NCBI RefSeq assembly: GCF_005222675.1
Contig: NZ_STGE01000004.1
Location: 62,001-126,000, forward strand
Reading direction: 5' to 3'
DNA length: 64,000 nt
From: Mycolicibacterium sp. CR10
GTDB lineage: Bacteria > Actinomycetota > Actinomycetes > Mycobacteriales > Mycobacteriaceae
The position numbers and the translations under genes were made by a program. Of the stretch, positions 19,344-27,168 are shown piece by piece. Position 1 is the stretch's first letter. Each line of letters begins with the position of its first letter. A model generated the notes under the pieces. That model was not told the DNA's origin and ran no database searches. It saw only the letters and a list, made by a program, of their open reading frames with translations.

Positions 19344-19757
19344 TCACCCCACCTTGTAGGTCGCGATCGCCTTCGCGACGAGCGTTCCGGACGTATCGAC
19401 GATCTCGGCCTCGCAGTTGACCAGGGACCGCCCGCGTCGCAGGACGCGGCCGATGCCTATCAGGTCCGTGGCGCGCGCCGGGGCCATGTAGTCCAGCGCC
19501 ATCGACACCGTCACCCCGCGCATGTTGTCAGGCACCTGCGCTCCGCACCACGCCGCCGCCATGACGGTGAGATCGGCGAGCGTCGCCACCGCGCCGCCGT
19601 GGACCATGTCACCCATCGTGGTGTTGGTCGGATCCCAGGGGAGCCGCAAGCGCACCTCGCCGTCGTCGAGTGCCTCGGCGACGACGCCCAGCTTGGCGAC
19701 GAACGGTGACTGGGGGAGGAACTGCGCCATGACATCGGCGCCGCTGGGAGTCGACAT
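19344..19757 (-). CDS. PaaI-type hotdog thioesterase
   Basis: A 137-residue single-domain hotdog protein likely to hydrolyse acyl-CoA thioesters. The family pattern GDMVHGGAVATLADLTVMAA (catalytic helix region, about residues 50-69) is clear. It lies convergent to the carbonic anhydrase gene and divergent from cysD, and its 5' region holds a 13-bp palindrome at 19794-19806. The ATG at 19757 is preceded by GAGGTC. Substrate unknown. Confidence 0.85.
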   Translation of the reverse strand: MSTPSGADVMAQFLPQSPFVAKLGVVAEALDDGEVRLRLPWDPTNTTMGDMVHGGAVATLADLTVMAAAWCGAQVPDNMRGVTVSMALDYMAPARATDLIGIGRVLRRGRSLVNCEAEIVDTSGTLVAKAIATYKVG

Positions 19758-19793
19758 GACCTCATGGTGTCGGTACCGCGAACGGGTTTCAAT

Positions 19794-19806
19794 TACCTCA
19801 GAGGTA
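19794..19806. promoter_or_regulatory. Palindrome between thioesterase and cysD
   Basis: TACCTC-A-GAGGTA is a perfect 6-bp inverted repeat with one central base, 37 bases upstream of the thioesterase start and about 50 upstream of the cysD -35. It could bind a dimeric repressor; the regulator is unknown. Confidence 0.4.
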
Positions 19807-19857
19807 GTCGCCTCGCGTCACCGGTACCGATGTCCCCGCCGTGCGGGCCATCCGACG

Positions 19858-19887
19858 TTGACACGACCACCGTCGAGTAGCTAGATT
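19858..19887 (+). promoter_or_regulatory. Sigma-A type promoter of the cysD operon
   Basis: A consensus -35 TTGACA (19858-19863) and -10 TAGATT (19882-19887) are 18 bases apart, unusually good for a mycobacterium. The predicted start at about 19894-19895 coincides with the ATG of a 15-codon ORF, so the transcript is probably leaderless. Confidence 0.6.
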
Positions 19888-19894
19888 CCAAACC

Positions 19895-19942
19895 ATGATT
19901 GCTATCTTGGTCATTTCTACCAACTTAATGGGGAAGCGATGA
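19895..19942 (+). CDS. Leaderless 15-residue upstream ORF before cysD
   Basis: The ORF reads MIAILVISTNLMGKR and ends in a TGA that overlaps the cysD ATG (ATGA). Its ATG lies 8 bases after a strong -10, so it would be the first thing translated on the mRNA. It is Ile/Leu-rich, contains the rare TTA leucine codon and has no cysteine, unlike the cysteine-rich attenuator peptides known in mycobacteria. Coupling would make cysD translation depend on ribosomes finishing this peptide. Its expression has not been shown; the call rests on promoter position and overlap. Confidence 0.5.
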   Translation: MIAILVISTNLMGKR

Positions 19943-20868
19943 CCGTTACCGAGGAAGTCACGCAGAACGCGGGACGATACGAGCTGAGCCATCTGCGCGC
20001 CCTGGAGGCGGAAGCCATCCACATCATCAGAGAGGTCGCCGCGGAGTTCGAGAGGCCGGTGCTGCTGTTCTCCGGCGGCAAGGATTCGATCGTCATGCTG
20101 CACCTCGCGCTCAAGGCCTTCCGGCCGGGAAGACTGCCGTTCCCGGTGATGCACGTGGACACCGGCCACAACTTCGACGAGGTGCTGGCCGTCCGCGACG
20201 AGCTGGTCGCGGAGTCCGGGGTCCGCCTCGTCGTGGCCAAGGTGCAGGACGACATCGACGCCGGCCGCGTGGTCGAGACCATTCCGTCGCGCAATCCGAT
20301 GCAGACGTTCACGCTGCTGCGGGCCATCCGGGAGAACAAGTTCGACGCCGCGTTCGGCGGTGCCCGGCGCGACGAGGAGAAGGCCCGCGCCAAGGAACGC
20401 GTCTTCAGCTTCCGCGACGAGTTCGGCCAATGGGATCCCAAGGCGCAGCGACCCGAGCTGTGGAACCTCTACAACGGCCGTCACCACAAGGGCGAGCACA
20501 TCCGCGCGTTCCCGATCTCGAACTGGACCGAGTTCGACATCTGGTCCTACATCGGCGCGGAGAAGATCACGCTGCCGTCGATCTACTACGCCCATCAGCG
20601 CGAGGTCTTCGAACGCGACGGCATGCTGCTGGCCGTCCACAAATTCCTGCAGCCCCGCAAGGACGAGAAGGTGCTCGAGAAGGTCGTGCGGTTTCGCACC
20701 GTCGGCGACGTCACCTGCACCGGCTGCGTCGAATCGATGGCGAGCACAGTGTCCGAGGTGATCGCCGAGACCGCGGTGTCGCGGCTGACCGAGCGCGGCG
20801 CGACCCGCGCCGACGACCGGATCTCTGAGGCAGGCATGGAAGACCGCAAGCGCGAGGGGTACTTCTGA
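19939..20868 (+). CDS. cysD: Sulfate adenylyltransferase subunit 2
   Basis: A 309-residue ATP sulfurylase small subunit that forms adenosine 5'-phosphosulfate from ATP and sulfate, with CysN GTPase activity driving the reaction. The PP-loop SGGKDS is at residues 45-50; GGARRDEEKARAKER and the C-terminal GCVESMASTVSEVI are family hallmarks. The ATG overlaps the upstream ORF stop, and the cysD stop overlaps the cysNC start (TGATG). It is the first main gene of the sulfate activation operon, corresponding to Rv1285. Confidence 0.96.
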   Translation: MTVTEEVTQNAGRYELSHLRALEAEAIHIIREVAAEFERPVLLFSGGKDSIVMLHLALKAFRPGRLPFPVMHVDTGHNFDEVLAVRDELVAESGVRLVVAKVQDDIDAGRVVETIPSRNPMQTFTLLRAIRENKFDAAFGGARRDEEKARAKERVFSFRDEFGQWDPKAQRPELWNLYNGRHHKGEHIRAFPISNWTEFDIWSYIGAEKITLPSIYYAHQREVFERDGMLLAVHKFLQPRKDEKVLEKVVRFRTVGDVTCTGCVESMASTVSEVIAETAVSRLTERGATRADDRISEAGMEDRKREGYF

Positions 20869-22715
20869 TGGCGACGCTTCTGAGGATCGCGACCGCCGGC
20901 TCGGTCGACGACGGCAAGTCCACCTTGATCGGCCGGCTGCTGTTCGACTCGAAGGCCGTCATGGAGGACCAGCTGGCGGCCGTCGAACGCACCTCCAAGG
21001 AGCGCGGACACGACTACACCGACCTCGCCCTGGTGACCGACGGCCTGCGGGCCGAACGCGAACAGGGCATCACGATCGACGTCGCCTACCGCTACTTCGC
21101 CACGGCCAAGCGGAAATTCATCATCGCCGACACCCCGGGGCACATCCAGTACACGCGCAACATGGTCACCGGAACCTCGACTGCGCAACTGGCGATCGTG
21201 CTGGTGGATGCCCGCCACGGACTGCTCGAGCAGTCGCGTCGGCACGCGTTCCTGGCGTCGCTGCTCGGCATTCAGCACATCGTGCTGGCGGTCAACAAGA
21301 TGGACCTCGTCGACTGGGACCAGGAGCGTTTCGAGAAGATCCGCGACGACTTCCACGACTTTGCCGCGCGCCTCGACGTCCACGACGTGACGACCATTCC
21401 GCTGTCGGCGCTCACCGGCGACAATGTGGTCACCAAGTCCGATCTCACTCCGTGGTACGAGGGGCCGGCACTGCTCGCCCACCTCGAAGAGGTGTACATC
21501 GCCGGGGACCGCAACCTCGTTGACGTGCGGTTCCCGGTCCAGTACGTGATCCGGCCGCAGACGCGGGATCACCATGATCACCGCAGCTACGCGGGTACGG
21601 TGGCCAGCGGTGTGATGCGGGTCGGCGACGACGTCGTCGTCCTGCCTGCAGGCAAGACGTCGCGGATCGCTGCGATCGAGGGGCCCGGTGGCCCGGTCGA
21701 GGAGGCCTTCCCGCCGATGGCGGTGTCGGTCAGCCTGACCGACGACATCGACATCTCCCGTGGTGACATGATCGCCCGACCGAACAACCAGCCGAGGGTC
21801 ACCCAGGACTTCGACGCCACGGTGTGCTGGATGGCCGACGCCGAAGCACTCGAACCCGGCCGCGACTACCTGATCAAGCAGACGACACGAACCACCCGCG
21901 CCAAGGTGATGGGGTTGGATTACCGACTCGACGTCAACACCCTGCACCGGGACAAGTCGGCGACGGCGCTCAAACTCAATGAGCTGGGCCGCATCTCGCT
22001 GCGAACCCAGGTGCCGCTGCTGCTCGACGAGTACAGCCGCAACGCGGCGACCGGGTCGTTCATCCTGATCGACCCGAACACCAACGGCACCGTCGCTGCG
22101 GGCATGGTGCTGCGCGACGTGACCGCGCGGGCCGCCAGCCCGAACACGGTGCGCCACGAATCCCTGTGCACCGCCGAGGACCGGCTGACGAAGGGCCGGA
22201 CGGTGTGGTTCACCGGGTTGTCCGGATCGGGCAAGTCGTCGGTGGCCGTGCTTGTCGAGCAGAAGCTCCTCGAAAAGGACATTCCCGCTTACGTTCTCGA
22301 CGGCGACAACCTGCGCCACGGTCTCAACGCCGATCTCGGCTTCTCGATGGGCGATCGTTCGGAGAACCTGCGCAGGCTGGCCCACGTGGCCGCCATCCTC
22401 GCCGATTCCGGTCAGGTGGTGCTGGTCCCGGCGATCAGCCCGCTGGCCGAGCACCGTGAGCTGGCCCGCAAGGTGGCCAACGACGCCGGAGTCGAGTTCT
22501 TCGAGGTGTTCTGCGACACGCCGCTAGAGGACTGCGAGCGGCGGGATCCCAAGGGCCTGTACGCCAAGGCTCGCGCCGGTGAGATCACCCACTTCACCGG
22601 GATCGACAGCCCGTATCAGCGGCCGAAGAGTCCGGATCTGCGCCTCACCCCGGATCGCACGCCCGACGAGCTGGCCTCCTCGGTGATCGAGCTCCTCGAG
22701 GGAAGTCAGCAGTGA
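20868..22715 (+). CDS. cysNC: Bifunctional sulfate adenylyltransferase subunit 1/APS kinase
   Basis: A 615-residue fusion. The N-terminal EF-Tu-like GTPase (P-loop GSVDDGKST at 11-19, DTPGH, NKMD) activates CysD for APS synthesis. The C-terminal APS kinase (P-loop GLSGSGKSS at about 450-458, DGDNLRHGL) phosphorylates APS to PAPS. Products feed reductive cysteine synthesis and sulfation. The fusion is normal in mycobacteria (Rv1286). Both ends overlap neighbours, cysD (TGATG) and cysQ (GTGA). Confidence 0.96.
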   Translation: MATLLRIATAGSVDDGKSTLIGRLLFDSKAVMEDQLAAVERTSKERGHDYTDLALVTDGLRAEREQGITIDVAYRYFATAKRKFIIADTPGHIQYTRNMVTGTSTAQLAIVLVDARHGLLEQSRRHAFLASLLGIQHIVLAVNKMDLVDWDQERFEKIRDDFHDFAARLDVHDVTTIPLSALTGDNVVTKSDLTPWYEGPALLAHLEEVYIAGDRNLVDVRFPVQYVIRPQTRDHHDHRSYAGTVASGVMRVGDDVVVLPAGKTSRIAAIEGPGGPVEEAFPPMAVSVSLTDDIDISRGDMIARPNNQPRVTQDFDATVCWMADAEALEPGRDYLIKQTTRTTRAKVMGLDYRLDVNTLHRDKSATALKLNELGRISLRTQVPLLLDEYSRNAATGSFILIDPNTNGTVAAGMVLRDVTARAASPNTVRHESLCTAEDRLTKGRTVWFTGLSGSGKSSVAVLVEQKLLEKDIPAYVLDGDNLRHGLNADLGFSMGDRSENLRRLAHVAAILADSGQVVLVPAISPLAEHRELARKVANDAGVEFFEVFCDTPLEDCERRDPKGLYAKARAGEITHFTGIDSPYQRPKSPDLRLTPDRTPDELASSVIELLEGSQQ

Positions 22716-23443
22716 GCGATCACGAGCTCGCCGCACGCCTGGCCACCGAGGCCGGTGAGCTGCTGCTCGGCGTCCGCGCCGAACTCGCCGAGGCCACCGC
22801 GGACGAACGGAAAGCCGCCGGGGACAAGCGTTCCCACGACTTCCTGATGGCCGCGCTGGCCGGCGAACGCCCCGGGGACGCGGTCCTGTCGGAGGAAGGT
22901 GTGGATGACCCCGTGCGGCTGACCGCCGACCGGGTCTGGATCGTCGACCCGCTCGACGGCACCCGGGAGTTCTCCGAGCTCGGGCGCGTCGACTGGGCGG
23001 TGCACGTGGCTCTGTGGCAGTCCGGCGAGTTGATCGCCGGCGCCGTCGCGCTGCCGGCGCAGGGCGTCACGCTCGCCACCGGCTCAGTGTCCCCACCGCC
23101 CGCCGCACCCGAGGTTCCGCGAATCGTGGTGTCGCGCACCCGGCCTCCCGCCATCGCGCTCGAGGTCCGCGATGCGCTGAACGGTGTGCTCGTTGAAATG
23201 GGCTCCGCTGGAGCCAAAGTGGCGTCGGTCGTGCAGGGGCTGTCGGATGTCTATGTGCACGCCGGCGGCCAGTACGAGTGGGACTCCGCCGCCCCGGTCG
23301 CTGTCGCCCGGGCCGCGGGGCTGCACACGTCACGCATCGACGGCTCCCCGCTGATCTACAACCAGCGCGATGTGAAGCTGCCCGATCTGATCGTGTGCCG
23401 TCCTGAACTCGCTGATGCGGTGCTGGCGGTGACCGCACGCTGA
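22712..23443 (+). CDS. cysQ: 3'-phosphoadenosine 5'-phosphate phosphatase
   Basis: A 243-residue inositol monophosphatase-fold enzyme. The metal site is visible as EE at 61-62 and DPLDGT at 79-84, with a C-terminal WDSAAPVAVARAAG. CysQ removes the 3'-phosphate of PAP left after sulfotransferase or PAPS reductase action, which fits its coupling to cysNC by a GTGA overlap. In M. tuberculosis cysQ is elsewhere (Rv2131c), so operon membership here is a useful contextual clue. Confidence 0.92.
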   Translation: MSDHELAARLATEAGELLLGVRAELAEATADERKAAGDKRSHDFLMAALAGERPGDAVLSEEGVDDPVRLTADRVWIVDPLDGTREFSELGRVDWAVHVALWQSGELIAGAVALPAQGVTLATGSVSPPPAAPEVPRIVVSRTRPPAIALEVRDALNGVLVEMGSAGAKVASVVQGLSDVYVHAGGQYEWDSAAPVAVARAAGLHTSRIDGSPLIYNQRDVKLPDLIVCRPELADAVLAVTAR

Positions 23444-23463
23444 ATCCGCTCTCGGGCGCGCAG

Positions 23464-23469
23464 TAGGCT
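23464..23469 (+). promoter_or_regulatory. Candidate -10 box for isochorismatase-like gene
   Basis: TAGGCT fits TANNNT with a 6-base spacer to the ATG at 23476; no Shine-Dalgarno sequence is present, suggesting a leaderless mRNA. Confidence 0.4.
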
Positions 23470-23475
23470 CTGAAC

Positions 23476-24075
23476 ATGTCTGATCCCAATACTCTGCGCG
23501 CGATGGCGGGTCTCCCGCTGGCCCCGGTCAGCCTGGCCGATTCGGCGCTGATCCTGATCGACTGCCAGAACACCTACACCCGGGGCGTCATGGAACTCGA
23601 GGGCGTCGCGGCGGCCCTCGACGAGGCGGCCGTCCTGCTCGACCGGGCCCGAACCGCGGGGATTCCCGTCATCCACATCCAGCACGACGACGGGCCCGGC
23701 TCGCTGTACGACATCGAGGGCGAGAGCGGGTCGATCGTGGCGCAGGTGGCGCCGCGCAACGGTGAGTCGGTGGTGGTCAAGAACTATCCGAACTCATTCG
23801 TGCAGACCGACCTCGACGCACAGCTCAAATCGATCGATGCCTCGAACCTGGTGTTGGCGGGATTCATGACACACATGTGCGTGAACTCCACGGCCCGCGG
23901 GGCCTTCAATCTCGGCTATGCGCCGACGGTGGTGGCCGGTGCCACCGCGACCCGCGCGCTGCCCGGTCTCGACGGTGGCCCGGTCCCGGCGAGGGCGTTG
24001 CAGACGGCCAGCCTGGCCGGGTTGGCCGACCTGTTCGCCGTGGTGGTTGCGGGTTCGGCGGATATACCGGACTAA
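23476..24075 (+). CDS. Isochorismatase-like cysteine hydrolase
   Basis: A 199-residue protein with the catalytic triad of the isochorismatase/nicotinamidase superfamily: Asp29 (LIDCQN), Lys102 (VVKNYPN) and Cys135 (MTHMCVNST). It probably hydrolyses an amide or related bond of a small substrate; nothing in the context fixes the substrate. It lies 32 bases after cysQ but has its own possible promoter. Confidence 0.88.
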   Translation: MSDPNTLRAMAGLPLAPVSLADSALILIDCQNTYTRGVMELEGVAAALDEAAVLLDRARTAGIPVIHIQHDDGPGSLYDIEGESGSIVAQVAPRNGESVVVKNYPNSFVQTDLDAQLKSIDASNLVLAGFMTHMCVNSTARGAFNLGYAPTVVAGATATRALPGLDGGPVPARALQTASLAGLADLFAVVVAGSADIPD

Positions 24076-24103
24076 CTCTGGCCAGTGCCTGTCTACGGCG
24101 CCA

Positions 24104-24505
24104 CTAGGTGGCCGCCGTCAGGGAGGCTGCCTCGCGCCACAGTCGGCTCGCGTTGTCGCTGTCGAGTGCGTACGTTGCGACTCCGCCGGCAGGGCCGAGA
24201 TTCTCGGGGCGTTCGGTCACCATGTCGGCTTCGTTGGTCTTCTGGAACTCTTTCGGAGTGCGCAATCCGCCGGTGTGTTTCTGGAGGCCGGTGGCGATCG
24301 CGCCCGGATTGAGTGCGTTGGAGCCGATTCCGTCATCGGCCCACCGTGCAGTTACCTCGACGGCCAGGAGGACGGACCGAGGACGTTGCTTGCGAATTGA
24401 CCGCCATCTCATCAGACCGTTGTCTTCGAAGTGCCAGTTCTCATTGCCGTAGTAAAGGAACCATCGATGGTCGGCGTCGTGATACTCGTAGAAGAACCGC
24501 TTCAT
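24104..24505 (-). pseudogene. Fused relics of a DUF1348 gene and an SDR gene
   Basis: A 133-codon open frame made of two unrelated pieces. Residues 1-36 (YEYHDADHRWF, YGNENWHFEDNGLMR) match the C-terminal half of DUF1348/NTF2-like proteins, which usually exceed 140 residues. From about residue 43 the sequence (VTARWADDG, NPGAIATGLQKHTGGLRTP) is the C-terminal third of a short-chain dehydrogenase lacking its NAD-binding and catalytic parts. It also jumps from EFQKT to NEAD, where intact relatives have about 30 more residues. This looks like two decayed genes joined by deletion. Whether the chimera is still translated is unknown. The rest of the 24076-24525 gap holds nothing else recognisable. 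Confidence 0.7.
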
Positions 24506-24525
24506 TCCCAGAAGAGGAGACCGTG

Positions 24526-26289
24526 ATGGCGACACTGGCGTCGGTGAACGTCGGCACTCCCAAGGATGTCGAGTGGAACCACCGCACCGTTTTCACCGGC
24601 GCGTGGAAACAGCCGGTGACGGGGCCGCGAATGGTGCGTCGGCTCAACCTCGACGGGGACGGCCAAGGTGACCTCGGCGGCCACGGCGGGGAGAACCGCG
24701 CCGTGCTGGTCTATCAACTCGACTCCTACCGTTACTGGGCCCAGATGTTCGGACGTGACGACCTGGCGCCAGGGCTTCTGGGGGAGAACTTCACCGTCGA
24801 TGGTCTGTCTGATGACGAGGTGTGCATCGGAGACCGGTACCGAATTGGGCAGGCGGTCTTCGAGGTTACCCAACCGCGGGTCACCTGCTATCGGGCCGGC
24901 ATGCGCATCGGCGAACCACGGATGGCGGCACTGCTGGTGTCACACGGGCGCCCTGGCTTCTACTGCCGGGTGATCACCGAAGGTGAAGTCGAAGCCGGCC
25001 AGGAGATCGTCAAGATCAGCTCTGGACCCGAGCAGGTGTCGGTCGCCGAGATCGACGCCCTGCTCTACCTGCCCGGGCATCCTCGCGACGCCCTGCAACG
25101 GGCGCTGCGCATCCCGGCGCTGAGCCCCGGCTGGCAAACGTCCCTCCGAGACCTGGCGGAGCAGAGCGAGAATCCGGCGGGAACTGCGGGCAACGTCGGG
25201 CTGACCGCTGCCGCGAGTAGCCCTCCGCCGGCGTGGACGGGGTTCCGTCCCCTACGCGTCAGCGCTGTCCACGACGAAAGTCGACATGTGCGCTCAGTCC
25301 TGCTCAGCGACCCCGACGGCGCGCCACTCCCGAAGTGGCTTCCCGGACAGTCGATCACGCTGCGTCTCCACCCCGACCCGAACGGTGCGCCGCTGATCCG
25401 CAACTACTCGCTGTCCAACGAGCCAGGCTCCTCGGAGTACCGGATCAGCGTCAAACGCGAACCGCACGGCTTGGCCAGCGGAAACATTCACGCTCACGTC
25501 CACCCCGGTGATCTCCTCGACGTCGCCGCACCGCGAGGCACTTTCTACCTCACCGACGAGGTCCGGCCACTGATCCTGCTCTCCGCCGGAGTGGGAACCA
25601 CCCCGGTGCTCTCGATGCTGCACTGGCTCGCCGCGACCCACTCACAACGTCCGCTCTGGTGGCTGCATGGCGCCCGCAACGGAGAGGAACACCCGTTCGC
25701 TGGGGAAAGCCGCGGCCTACTGAAGCAGTTGCCTGGCAGTCATTCTCACATCTTCTACAGCCGGCCAACAGCGGCCGACCGACTGGGAATCGACTTCACC
25801 GAGCAGGGCCGGTTGTCCCGCGATGTGATCAATGGTCTTGGCCTGCCACCCGACGCAGACGCCTACCTGTGCGGTCCATCAGCGTTCATGAGTGATCTGA
25901 GCTCCGGCCTGACGACCTACGGACTGGATCCCTCCCGTGTGCACTCCGAACTCTTCGGCGCCGCAGCAGCTCTCACACCCGGAATCGCTGCGTCGTCGGT
26001 CCCCGCGCATCCACCCACGGGACCACCCGGACCCGGACCCGAGGTTCAGTTTGCGCGCAGTGGACTCTCGGCACCCTGGGGCCCGCCCAGCACCAGCCTG
26101 CTCGAATTCGCCGAAACATGCGACGTTCCGACCCGGTGGTCCTGCCGCACCGGGGTGTGCCACAACTGCGAAACCGCACTGCTGTCAGGGACTGTTCTCT
26201 ATGACCCCGAGCCGTTGGAACCGCCCGCCGAGGGAAACATCTTGATCTGCTGCTCGCGACCCTGCGAAACCGTCGTGCTGGATCTATGA
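24526..26289 (+). CDS. MOSC domain-ferredoxin reductase-2Fe-2S fusion
   Basis: A 587-residue fusion. The N-terminus (about residues 1-215) is a YiiM-like MOSC domain with HGGENRAV and the conserved Cys in RVTCYRAGM, followed by the 3-alpha region. The middle is an FNR-type reductase (RNYSLSNEP for flavin, GVGTTPVLSML for NAD(P)H). The C-terminus is a plant-type ferredoxin with Cys540, Cys545, Cys548 and Cys575/576. MOSC proteins carry molybdenum cofactor; YiiM reduces N-hydroxylated bases. This protein would carry its own electron supply for such reductions. The start is fixed by a strong ribosome site (AGAGGAGA) just upstream. Confidence 0.9.
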   Translation: MATLASVNVGTPKDVEWNHRTVFTGAWKQPVTGPRMVRRLNLDGDGQGDLGGHGGENRAVLVYQLDSYRYWAQMFGRDDLAPGLLGENFTVDGLSDDEVCIGDRYRIGQAVFEVTQPRVTCYRAGMRIGEPRMAALLVSHGRPGFYCRVITEGEVEAGQEIVKISSGPEQVSVAEIDALLYLPGHPRDALQRALRIPALSPGWQTSLRDLAEQSENPAGTAGNVGLTAAASSPPPAWTGFRPLRVSAVHDESRHVRSVLLSDPDGAPLPKWLPGQSITLRLHPDPNGAPLIRNYSLSNEPGSSEYRISVKREPHGLASGNIHAHVHPGDLLDVAAPRGTFYLTDEVRPLILLSAGVGTTPVLSMLHWLAATHSQRPLWWLHGARNGEEHPFAGESRGLLKQLPGSHSHIFYSRPTAADRLGIDFTEQGRLSRDVINGLGLPPDADAYLCGPSAFMSDLSSGLTTYGLDPSRVHSELFGAAAALTPGIAASSVPAHPPTGPPGPGPEVQFARSGLSAPWGPPSTSLLEFAETCDVPTRWSCRTGVCHNCETALLSGTVLYDPEPLEPPAEGNILICCSRPCETVVLDL

Positions 26290-26371
26290 CGGACCTTGAT
26301 GCCCGACCCGCGCGGCAACAGGTCAGGCTCAGTACGGCCAGCGATTCATGGATCTTCGCGTCCCGACTGGT

Positions 26372-27136
26372 TCACCTGATCGTGTAGCCACCATCGACGA
26401 GCAGGTCCGCGCCAGTGATCATCGCGGCCGCGTCGGAGGCGAGGAAGACTGCTGCCGCGGCGATTTCGTTCGGGTATGCGAAGCGCCCGGCGGGGATCTG
26501 TTTCTTCAGCGCGTCGCCGCGGGGCCCGTCCCACGCCTTGTGGCCCAGTTCGGTCAGCACCACGGTCGGCGAGATCGTGTTCACCCGCACGCCGCGGCCT
26601 CCCCACTCCGAGGCCAGCACCTTCGACACACCGACCACTCCGAACTTCGACGCGCAGTAGGCGACGTGCTGATCGAGCGCCACCGTGGCTGCCTGCGAAG
26701 CCATGTTGACGATCACCCCGCGGCCGGCGTTCAGCATGTGCCGACCGACGGCCTGGCACATCAGGAACGTTCCCTTGAGGTTGACGTCAATCGTCTTGTC
26801 CCAGGCGTCGAGTGACAAGTCCTCGGCGGGCGCCAGCACGACGATTCCGGCGCTGTTCACCAGGATGTCGATGCCGCCGAATGCGTCGATCACGGCATCG
26901 GACGTCGCGGTGACGGAGCCGGGATCGGAAACGTCGCAGGCGAATCCGCGGCTGCCGTGACCGAGGGTGTCGGCGGTCGCCTGCGCCGCGTTCTGGTTGA
27001 GGTCGACGACCGCCACGCGCGCGCCCTTCGACACGAATGCCGAGCCGATCGCGGCGCCGATACCTGAGGCGCCGCCTGTCACCACGGCGGTCCTGTCCTG
27101 CAGATTGAAGTCGAGATCGACGATCGGTTCCGACAT
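26372..27136 (-). CDS. Short-chain dehydrogenase, probable polyol dehydrogenase
   Basis: A 254-residue classical SDR with TGGASGIG (20-27), NSAG (94-97), Ser147, Tyr160 and Lys164 (YCASK), ending in GADLLVDGGYT. It lies 32 bases after the SorC regulator in the same direction, so it probably oxidises a sugar alcohol imported by the neighbouring ABC system. It resembles the D-threitol/arabinitol dehydrogenase group, from memory, without proof. The start MSEPIVD at 27136 is preferred; the longer frame is regulator shadow. Confidence 0.87.
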   Translation of the reverse strand: MSEPIVDLDFNLQDRTAVVTGGASGIGAAIGSAFVSKGARVAVVDLNQNAAQATADTLGHGSRGFACDVSDPGSVTATSDAVIDAFGGIDILVNSAGIVVLAPAEDLSLDAWDKTIDVNLKGTFLMCQAVGRHMLNAGRGVIVNMASQAATVALDQHVAYCASKFGVVGVSKVLASEWGGRGVRVNTISPTVVLTELGHKAWDGPRGDALKKQIPAGRFAYPNEIAAAAVFLASDAAAMITGADLLVDGGYTIR

Positions 27137-27168
27137 GTCGGTGCTGTCCTTTCGCTTGTAAGGGGCGA

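Noticed and set aside
20595..22454. 619-codon minus-strand open frame
   Set aside because: Antisense to cysD and cysNC, whose conserved motifs leave no doubt about the true frame.
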